From Serilophus lunatus (Eukaryota > Chordata > Aves > Passeriformes > Eurylaimidae), in NCBI GenBank assembly GCA_013399895.1, contig VXBA01002668.1:2221746-2285745 (forward strand): a DNA stretch of 64,000 nucleotides, read 5' to 3'. Below, one piece after another: positions 59,090 to 64,000 of the stretch. The notes beneath the pieces were generated by a model. That model was not told where the DNA came from and searched no databases. It worked only from the letters and a program-made list of their open reading frames with translations. How positions within the stretch are numbered: the stretch's first letter is position 1; every line of letters starts with the position of its first letter. Both the position numbers and the translations under genes were made by a program.

Positions 59090-62000
59090 GTATTCAGATC
59101 TCCACACCCCAGATCAAATGGAAGGAGGAATTGTGTTGCAAGTGATTGCAACTAACCATGGAAGACAAAGCCAGCGTTGGGTGATATAGCAAGGTGCATG
59201 ATGTCTCTTTTGGCCATGTCGACATTGATCCCTCAAGTTCCCAGCACGCTGAGATCAACAGACAGACCCATCAGCCACTGGGGACTGTGCCTGCACCACG
59301 ACAGTCAAGCTCATGAGCTCACAAATTGGCAAGCTCCACTAAGACCTTTTCAATTACTGCTTAAGTTACTGTCAAGTGGGGCTGGATGTGTTTCTTTGTC
59401 CAGTTCAAAGTAAAATCATTGATTTTCTGTCACACTTGATTCAACTGATAGCTTTCCTACATTTCTTTTATATATTTAACAGTAGCTATCTCCTAATCAT
59501 GAGGAACTACATCCCAAGGTTTTCCCCTCCCTACTTAATCTAGCGCTGATGGTAGCAGGTTATGTCACATAATTGGCAATGGGGACTCTCTGGCCTGGGA
59601 GAAAGGGGAAGGCAAGACAGCTGCAGAAGTTTAGGTCTGTCAGAAGTTAGGGATAGGAGGAGATAAGCCAAAGATGTTTCATACCAATGACAAGTGGAGT
59701 CAAATAGCTCCTTGAGTTCAAACATACTTTGGGCAAGACTTTTGTTTTCAAACTTGTGATAGATGGGGCATAGAAAAGTGTAGAGAAAAGAATGATCACT
59801 CCCTTAAGGTGAGCACATCACCTTTGTGCTGGATGACATGATTCTGAGCGCTGGAAAAGCATATTTTCAGCTAAACATGAGAAGCATATCAATGAATGCC
59901 CTGAAGCAGATGTCCATGCTGTGTCCCTGGATATGCTCGAGTCCTGGATTGCAGCTGTGACCCTACCCTTACTGTAACAAGGAATGAAATCTGATGTCTT
60001 GAGTAATGTCAGGTGGATTTCACTTTCCTAACCTAAACTAAAAGCTCACTTTTACAATGTCATCCAGTGACAAGAGGTGATGTGGTAACAGGGCGGGGAA
60101 TGCATGGGCCCTTGTCTAGAGTCACATTGTTGCAGAAATTCTGTTCAGAATGAATAAGAGCTTGGTTCAGTGCCTGAGATATACCTATTTTTTCATAGTA
60201 ACTGTCCCACAGTTATGACATGAGAAAATCCCAGGAGAATGTCAGGTAAGTGAGAAGCAGGTGCAATAGGTATAGATGCAGTAAAAGGAAAGGGGAGTTT
60301 TGTGTTTCAGGCTTGGACAAGTTAAGGCCATGGCAGGCAGAACTGAAGCATTCATTTTTACCACTGGTCTTCCAGAAGGCAGGTTTCTTAACTCGGTCCT
60401 GAACTGTCTGAGGTCCTTCAGGCTGATGCATTTGCAAAAAGAAGATACTACAGAAGGAATCATGCCTCGAGTTCCCATGGTTTTGTTTATAGATGTTTTC
60501 TGCAGAATCCAGGTAGATCAAATACCTCTGACTTAGTCCACCTGGGATCATGTGGAACAAAGCCAAATGACTTCTACTGTGGCTCTGGTCCAGGCTCTGT
60601 CTGATCAGTAATGCTTATGTCATCAACAAATTCTTCGAAGTTGCTGTTGATGGAGTTGAAACAGCTTACAACAAAACCACCAGAAATAAAAGAGGAAAAA
60701 TATGCACACAAATCTGCATATATTTCTTGGAAACATTTGGGCTCCATGACTAATTAGCATCCAGAGCACAAAGACAGCATCAAAGAATTGGCAAAAGAGC
60801 CTTTGGTCTGGCTAAGAAGCTTCATTCAGAAAGATGGTTATCTGGTCCTTGATCTTACACAATCCTGCCAGATAAAAATTACTCCTTCATGTTTATTCAA
60901 ACATTCTTACCTGCTTACAAGCATCCCCCCTGCTTCAGTCAAACGGCATGGTCTTATACTAGTTCAGCACCTGAGTGCTGCAGCATTTTCAGTCTAACAC
61001 AAAGTACCCTACAACTGGACTTACAGTTTTGTGAAGCCACCATCTCATCTCTATCTGTGCTGTTTGCAGCTACTGGCCTCTCCTCCCTCCCTGTCCAAAT
61101 GCAACCTATGTAAGTGCTGGCAGAGAGCGGAGTGGGTAACCAATGAAACCAGAGCTTGCAGACAGCTGTCTCTCCCTCCCCCTTCACACACCCTTTTTTT
61201 TTTTTTCTTTGTAAAGATATTTGGGTGTTGCTCATTCAGCCGTAAAAGCCTTACTGTGCTCTAGAAAGCCATGCCTAAATAAGTCCAAAAATGTGTGTTT
61301 GGCAAAAAATCAACGAATACTAAGGACAGTTTAGAGAGCAAGCCAGAAGTGACACAGAAGATGAAGCAAGATAGTTTGGCGTCTTAAAAAAAAATAAAAA
61401 GGCAGCAAAATACAGGTGGTGGATTTGAGTGAGAGAACATTTTGGAGGTGGACAAAAGAGTGGGTATTAGAAGAGAAAAGAAAGCAGCAAAAAAATAACA
61501 GGAAAAGCAATTTCACTCAAACAGAAAAAAAAGTTCAAGGAAATAAAGAAAATGAGAATACTAGGAAAATAGAAACTAAATGTTGAACTGATAAACAACA
61601 CAGACAGAAAATTGCACATATGGATAAAGAGACAAGATAATTACAAAATCAGAAAAAAGACCCTCTTTGTAGTTAAACAAAATATATACACACTGCGAGA
61701 GATGCCCTGCAGTAGAGACTCAGCACTAAGTGGATTTTCTTAGTTTGGGCTGTTGTGCAAACCAGCCACCCTCATGTGATACTATGCCTGAGCTACATCT
61801 TGCCAGGAACCTCCTATTTCAGTGGATCTCTGCTCACCCACACATTTCCATGCTGTGCTCTTTTCCTGGGTGACAACACACTTTTAAAGTTCTGAGCCTG
61901 AAAGAAAGCAGTGATGAAAGCTTTTTGCTTAATTTCTATTTCTGATACTTTTCTTTCATACATTCCCACAGCAATTGGGACTCCTGTGCCAGCAAACAAT

Positions 62001-63093
62001 CATTCTCAAATCTCTTGCCATATAACTTGATTGCTGACTTCTATAAAAGTCCATAGAGAATGACCAGTGTCAGGGTGCAGAGGGAAGGTACTGGGTCGTG
62101 TGGGAACAATGCTGAAAGATGCAGACTTAGAAAGCTTAAGCTGGCAGAAAGAATTTGAGCAAGAGTGAGATTTTGAATTTGAGAAAGAGTAGGTGGTATA
62201 CAAGTAACTGTGGATGGTAAAAATAAAAAATTAAAATCATTATGCCCCTACCAAAACCACCTACACAACCACCATCTTTAATCTGTCATTTCAATCAGTT
62301 GCTGAGTCAAGACAGTTTTTACTCTTTGCACCCTAGAGCCAAATTCTCAAAAGCACTGTACCTACAGCCTTGGACAGAAATCCAGTGAAATTTTAAAAGC
62401 TTCCATAGGTCTTAAAACGTGTGTCTCTCAACAAAAAGAGTGGCCTTGACAGTACATTTGCCCATTCTTTACACAACGTCTCATTCAGTAGGTGCTCCAT
62501 ACTCTGCCACCCAGAGCCCTGAGCACATAGGCAAGCTGTGATGCCCTGAACACACTCACCCAGGACCCCCATCCACTGCCCAGGGGATGGAGCTCTGGTA
62601 GAGCTCAGCCCTGGCCCCAGTTCTGTGGAGGAGGTGGCCCCATCTCCTGCTCATCTGATGACCACTGGACCATCTGCAGGTCCTGCCACTACCTCATCCC
62701 TGCTTGGATCCTGACCACAAGGGCACTTCCCAGCCTTAGAAATCAACTCTCTACTGGGGCAGCCTTGCTCTTCCTGTTCCCTGGCACTGCCTAGGAAGTG
62801 CTGAGATTCTGTGAGATATTACCATATATTTATCTGAATGCAATTTCTTCAGCATTTGTAGGGTCATTTTCTACTTGTGACTTGTGTTCTGACTGTACAA
62901 CATCTGAAAACAGCCTGTGCCATGCTTATTTCTGATCATTTTCTTACTCCACAATGGTACTTCTATATTTCCTCTCCTCAAGAACATGTGCTGGAGGCCT
63001 GGAGTGGAAATTGAGAGCGGCTTCACCTATTGAAGAATAAAAATGTTGAACAACTGATAATAAAATGCTTTGTCCCTTTTATCACTGATTCAT
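59090..63093. other. 4-kb unassigned stretch
   Basis: No gene is supported. It contains a splice-flanked open stretch at 60,311-60,512 (see findings), a 13-base T run at 61,194-61,206 and an A-rich patch at about 61,380-61,690. A GC-richer block at about 62,480-62,800 has no recognisable repeat ends. Confidence 0.45.
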
Positions 63094-63532
63094 TACAGAA
63101 CCATAGCATGGTCTGGGTTGAGATGGATCTTAAAGACCATCTAGTTTCCACCCCTCTACAACGGGGCTCACCTTCTACTAGACCAGCTTGCTCAGAACTC
63201 CATCCAGCCTGGCCTTGAACACTTCCAGGGATGGGGCACCCACTTCTCTGGGCAACCTGTTCCATTGCCTCGTAACCCTCAGAATAAGACTTTTCTCCTC
63301 TTATCTAATCTAAACCGAGTCTCTTTCAGTTTGAAGCCACTCCCCCTTGTTCTGTCACTACATCCTCTTGTACGAAGTCCTTCTCCATCTTTCTTGTAGG
63401 CTCCCTTCAGGTGCTGGAAGGCTGCAAATAGGTCAACCCTTAAGCCATCTGTTTTCCCGGCTGAACAAACCCAATTCTCTCAGCCTTCCCCTGTAGGAGA
63501 GGTGCTCCATCCCTCTTATCATCTTGGAGACT
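63094..63532 (-). mobile_element. CR1 LINE, minus strand, about 0.44 kb
   Basis: The reversed tail 'tacagaaccatagcatggtctgggttgagatggatcttaaagaccatctagtttccacccc' is followed by 'tagaccagcttgctcagaactccatccagcctggccttgaacacttccagggatggggcacccac', 'ctctgggcaacctgttcca', 'ttgttctgtcactacatcc' and 'ccggctgaacaaacccaattctctcagccttcccctgtaggagaggtgctccatccctc'. It ends near 63,532 by 5' truncation, about 170 bases before the CpG island. Confidence 0.93.
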
Positions 63533-63944
63533 GGTTAACAGGTGCTCTGTGTTCACTTGGCAAAGAATTTGGGTCCATAGCATAGAAAATTTAAACTGAC
63601 AGAGGTGCATACGAGCACCACTTCGATCAGTTTTCCTCCACATCCGAGTAGGGTTAACAGGCTTTGCCATGGGGAGATGGTTATTGCTGATCTGCACCAC
63701 ATCACAGCCGCAGCCAGCTTCATCCTGGCCAGCCGTGGCTCCAAACCGGCCACGCACAGCAGGGCCGGGGCTGCCGGGAGCAGCGGCACAAACATCGAAC
63801 ATCAACAGCGCAACCGCAATTCACCCGGATTTCACCGAACGACAGCCAGCCTGGCCCACGACAGGCCACTGGGGGCTGACTCGCTCTCTGTACACCGGCA
63901 CCGAGGGGCGACCCGGGCCGACCCCCGCCGACCGCCCGGGGCGC

Positions 63945-63958
63945 GGCCCGCCCCCGCC
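63945..63958 (-). promoter_or_regulatory. Sp1/KLF-type GC box cluster
   Basis: The sequence 'ggcccgcccccgcc' contains overlapping CCCGCCC and CCCGCC cores (GGGCGGG on the minus strand) inside the CpG island. It is a motif match only. Confidence 0.5.
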
Positions 63959-63990
63959 AGCAGCACCTGCCACACGCCGCACCCGCTCGC

Positions 63991-64000
63991 TGCGCATGCG
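63991..64000 (+). promoter_or_regulatory. NRF1-type palindromic site
   Basis: The window ends in 'tgcgcatgcg', which is ten bases of the palindromic NRF1 recognition sequence (core GCGCATGCGC). The last bases lie beyond the window. NRF1 sites cluster near transcription starts in vertebrate CpG-island promoters, so this supports a promoter here. Confidence 0.55.

Larger units (their letters stand above)
63705..64000. promoter_or_regulatory. CpG island, probable promoter, cut by the window edge
   Basis: From about 63,705 the DNA changes sharply from AT-rich to GC-rich with dense CpG, and this continues to the last base. The densest part is 63,893-64,000. Vertebrate CpG islands of this kind usually mark promoters and first exons. 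An Sp1-type GC box and an NRF1-type palindrome are present (listed separately) and no TATA box is seen, which fits a CpG-island promoter. I could not decide whether transcription runs right, out of the window, or left into it. An open frame on the minus strand (63,440-63,805) runs into the CR1 copy and is not convincing as coding. Confidence 0.75.

Noticed and set aside
60213..60566. Minus-strand 117-codon open frame
   Set aside because: No protein family is recognisable and it has no splice or promoter context. The plus strand is equally open, which points to chance.
1..64000. CRISPR arrays, operons, phage or defence systems
   Set aside because: No spaced direct repeats, no gene clusters and no bacterial gene signals are present. 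The DNA is vertebrate in character.

Overview
The window looks like non-coding nuclear DNA from a bird. The evidence is the set of repeats: about fifteen fragments of CR1, the dominant LINE of birds and other sauropsids, most with the recognisable avian 3' end, plus solo LTRs of avian ERVL and ERVK type. There are no L1 or Alu sequences, no bacterial-type gene packing, and the DNA is AT-rich with short random ORFs. The LTR families (starts like TGTCCTGGTTT and TGTATTGGTTTT, ends like TTAAACCACNACA) suggest a neoavian bird; that part is inference from memory of the families.

No protein-coding gene could be supported. The longest open frames lie in repeats: a pentanucleotide array that is open in all three frames on the minus strand, the C/G-rich core of an LTR, and old LINE fragments. 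The window is probably a gene desert or a very large intron that runs up to a promoter at the far right.

Layout. 1-21.9 kb: AT-rich, almost free of recognisable transposons, with one short CR1 3' end at 10.7 kb. 21.9-30.0 kb: a cluster of insertions, namely an ERVL solo LTR (21,917-22,483), a minus-strand ERVK-type LTR (23,532-24,036), a fragment of a non-CR1 LINE reverse transcriptase (24,660-25,292), a small CR1 piece, a 1.09-kb solo LTR (27,368-28,458) and a 1.17-kb CR1. 30-44 kb: sparse, with CR1 copies at 34.2 and 42.7 kb, a 3'-truncated ERVL LTR at 38.2 kb and an isolated CpG-rich block near 35.9 kb. 44.3-48.9 kb: two CR1 fragments flanking a perfect (TAGAA)143 array, then a 1.4-kb plus-strand CR1. 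51-59 kb: CR1 copies at 51.4, 53.8 and 57.8 kb, a much older CR1 at 55.3-56.4 kb and an ERVL solo LTR (58,518-59,084). 59-63 kb: unassigned single-copy DNA. 63.1-64.0 kb: a CR1 copy, then a CpG island with Sp1-like and NRF1-like sites that is cut by the window edge and probably marks a promoter.

Three solo LTRs keep perfect 5-bp target-site duplications and a fourth has a 7-bp flanking repeat, so their limits are known to the base. No CRISPR array, operon, tRNA, rRNA or novel protein system was found. The points most worth following are the giant pentanucleotide array, the possible RTE-type LINE, the uneven transposon density, the right-end promoter island and a few weak exon candidates.
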